Below are positions 5,825 through 7,184 of a stretch of DNA of 7,184 nt, piece after piece; positions within the stretch are counted from its first letter, which is position 1, and every line of letters begins with the position of its first letter. The DNA comes from a bacterium (GTDB lineage Bacteria; Armatimonadota; HRBIN16). The position numbers were made by a program, and so were the translations under genes. Location of the stretch: the NCBI GenBank assembly GCA_025057335.1, contig JANWXG010000137.1, forward strand, positions 1-7,184, in the 5' to 3' direction. The notes under the pieces are model-generated. The model searched no databases and was not told the origin of the DNA. It saw nothing but the letters and a program-made list of their open reading frames with translations.

Positions 5825-6646
5825 ATGAGGCTGCTGCGACGCATTCTCTGGCTGTTCGTCAACCTGTTTCTGATTGCGTTCGCGGTGTTGACGCTGACGC
5901 CGATGGTGTGGCTGATTGCCGCTACGCTCAAGTCGCCCGACGACCTGTTCAGCTACACCTTCTTCGCGCCGCGCCTCAGCCTCTATAACTTCCGCGACTT
6001 GTTCACCACCGTGCCCTTCCATCGCTACATGATTAACAGCATCTTCGTCGCCAGCACGATGGTCATCGTACAGCTCTTCTTCTCTTCCCTGGCGGGCTTT
6101 GCGCTGGCGAAGTACGACTTTAAGGGCAAAAAGCCCATCATGATTCTCATGCTCTCTACCATGATGTTGCCCAGCCAGGTACTGATGGCGCCGCTGTATG
6201 AGCTCATCTACCGCATGGGGCTGGTGGACAGTTACGCGGGGCTGATTATCCCCGGCGCGGTGAGCGTGTTCGGCATCTTCCTGTTCCGCCAGTCCATCCT
6301 GCAGGTTCCCGACGAGCTGTTACATGCGGCGCGCATCGACGGTTGCTCGGAGTTTCGCATCTACTGGGACATCGTAATGCCCATCTCACGCCCGATGATT
6401 GGCGCGTTCTGCCTCATCGCCTTCATGGGCAGCTGGAACAGCTTCCTCTGGCCGCAGATTATCCTGCACAAGACCGAACGCTTTACCTTGCCCATCGCGC
6501 TGAACCAGCTGGTAGGCTTGTATCAGCAGCAGTATGGCACGCTGATGGCAGGCACGTTCCTGAGCGTGCTGCCCGTGATTATCCTGTTCATGCTGCTGCA
6601 GAAGGAGTTCATTGCTGGGCTGACAGCGGGTGCGGTGAAAGGATAG
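5825..6646 (+). CDS. CUT1 sugar ABC transporter permease, MalG/UgpE type
   Basis: This encodes 273 residues, the usual length for the second permease. It begins MRLLRRILWL, with a basic start and first span at about 8-34; later spans are near 69-96, 104-128, 135-156, 190-212 and 242-262. LSLYNFRDLF (51-60) after the first span and LAKYDFKGKK (94-103) are typical of MalG-like proteins. The coupling loop at 161-190 reads VPDELLHAARIDGCSEF...MPISRP. The usual Glu-Ala-Ala is His167-Ala-Ala here, while Asp172-Gly173 is kept. The gene starts one base after the previous stop, with GGAGG at 5812-5816. No ATP-binding subunit follows within the window; a shared MsmX/UgpC-like ATPase encoded elsewhere is expected from what is known of CUT1 systems. 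Confidence 0.94.
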   Translation: MRLLRRILWLFVNLFLIAFAVLTLTPMVWLIAATLKSPDDLFSYTFFAPRLSLYNFRDLFTTVPFHRYMINSIFVASTMVIVQLFFSSLAGFALAKYDFKGKKPIMILMLSTMMLPSQVLMAPLYELIYRMGLVDSYAGLIIPGAVSVFGIFLFRQSILQVPDELLHAARIDGCSEFRIYWDIVMPISRPMIGAFCLIAFMGSWNSFLWPQIILHKTERFTLPIALNQLVGLYQQQYGTLMAGTFLSVLPVIILFMLLQKEFIAGLTAGAVKG

Positions 6647-6660
6647 GAGAGGATGCCGCC

Positions 6661-7184
6661 GTGTTGCGCGTAGCAGTCGGTCTGCTGCTCGTCTTAGAAG
6701 TGGCACTGTGCGTTCGCCACGTGGAGGCGCAGGGCGTGGTTCGCGTGCGAAACAGCGCCGAACTCCGTCAGGCGTTGCAACGGGCGAAACCAGGGGACAC
6801 GGTGCTGCTAGCTGCTGGCGAATACGAAGGGGGAATATACCTGGAGAACCTGCACGGGCAGCCTGGCAAGCCCATCGTGCTGGCGGCAGAAGACCCCGGA
6901 CGCCCTCCCGTCCTGCGTGGCGGTGGCGAGTGCTTGCACATCAGCAGGGCTTCCTACCTCGAAATCCGCCATCTAGTGCTGGAAGGCGCGCGCCACAACG
7001 GGCTGAACATCGACGACGGCGGTCGATACGATTCCCCTACCCACCACATCGTGCTGAAGGGCTTGACGGTGAGGAACATCGGTCCCGAAGGCAACTGCGA
7101 TGGCATCAAGCTGTCAGGGGTTACTGATTTTCGGGTAGAGGGTTGTGTCGTGGAGCACTGGGGGGATGGCGGTCAGGGCATCGA
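6661..7184 (+). CDS. Secreted right-handed beta-helix protein, polysaccharide-lyase-like (runs off right edge)
   Basis: A GTG start at 6661 opens a frame of 174 full codons with no stop. Residues 1-23 are a signal peptide with likely cleavage after VEA (21-23). The mature part begins VVRVRNSAELRQALQRAKPGD (split: VVRVRN, then SAELRQALQRAKPGD, 26-46), then TVLLAAGEYEG, GQPGKPIVLAAEDPGRPPVLRG and repeated rungs such as YLEIRHLVLEGA, HHIVLKGLTVRNI and FRVEGCVVEHW. This order matches the N-terminus of chondroitinase-B/alginate-lyase-like (PL6) and related Beta_helix proteins. Catalytic residues would be beyond the edge, so lyase activity is not shown. AGAGG at 6648-6652 lies 8 bases before the GTG. 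The nearer ATG at 6653 yields only six codons. The gap to the permease gene is 14 bases, so it is probably in the same operon, supplying oligosaccharides for the transporter. Confidence 0.82.
   Translation, partial: MLRVAVGLLLVLEVALCVRHVEAQGVVRVRNSAELRQALQRAKPGDTVLLAAGEYEGGIYLENLHGQPGKPIVLAAEDPGRPPVLRGGGECLHISRASYLEIRHLVLEGARHNGLNIDDGGRYDSPTHHIVLKGLTVRNIGPEGNCDGIKLSGVTDFRVEGCVVEHWGDGGQGI

Noticed and set aside
5260..5931. 223-codon open frame on the minus strand
   Set aside because: It is antisense to the two permease genes, whose family motifs are unmistakable; the translation is a His/Gln/Glu-rich shadow.
6653..6673. ATG with a six-codon frame (MPPCCA) just upstream of the beta-helix gene
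   Set aside because: It stops at once and shares its ribosome site with the GTG at 6661, which opens a long frame with a good signal peptide.
6708..7127. 139-codon Arg-rich plus-strand frame
   Set aside because: It is an out-of-frame shadow of the beta-helix gene; the Arg/Gly/Ala-rich composition is typical of shifted GC-rich coding sequence.

Overview
The window looks like ordinary bacterial chromosome devoted largely to carbohydrate acquisition. Base composition is moderately GC-rich, genes have clear Shine-Dalgarno sites, and sigma70-type promoters can be read by eye. The gene style suggests an Armatimonadota-like or similar free-living polysaccharide degrader: a modular secreted glycosidase, a CUT1 sugar transporter without its own ATPase, a secreted beta-helix protein and Ig-repeat membrane proteins. 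That assignment is inference from overall character, not from a marker gene.

Layout. At the left edge, on the minus strand, is the N-terminal part (288 codons) of a secreted carbohydrate-active enzyme: signal peptide, jelly-roll carbohydrate-binding-like module, then the start of a glycoside-hydrolase barrel (1-866). A 108-base divergent region (867-974) holds its ribosome-binding site, two palindromes and a near-consensus promoter for the next gene. On the plus strand follow a small unknown membrane protein (975-1571) and, from its own promoter, a 509-residue membrane protein with two Ig-like domains before and three Ig-like repeats after a single membrane span (1732-3261).

A 289-base non-coding stretch (3262-3550) precedes a tightly packed cluster. 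The cluster encodes a membrane-anchored sugar-binding protein (3551-4876), two CUT1 permeases (4876-5823 and 5825-6646) and, 14 bases further on, a secreted parallel beta-helix protein that runs off the right edge (6661-7184).

How it fits together. The beta-helix protein and the glycosidase would work outside the membrane on a polysaccharide, and the binding protein and permeases would import the oligosaccharides. The ATPase is absent from the visible cluster and must be encoded elsewhere, as in MsmX-type shared-ATPase systems. The 9-mer TTAAACGTT occurs both in front of the glycosidase and in front of the transporter cluster. It has the central CG and dyad typical of LacI-family operators, so the two units may be co-regulated. 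The substrate cannot be read from the sequence.

I found no RNA gene, insertion sequence, CRISPR array, defence system or phage gene. The least explained items are the 289-base leader, the Ig-repeat protein and the small membrane protein.
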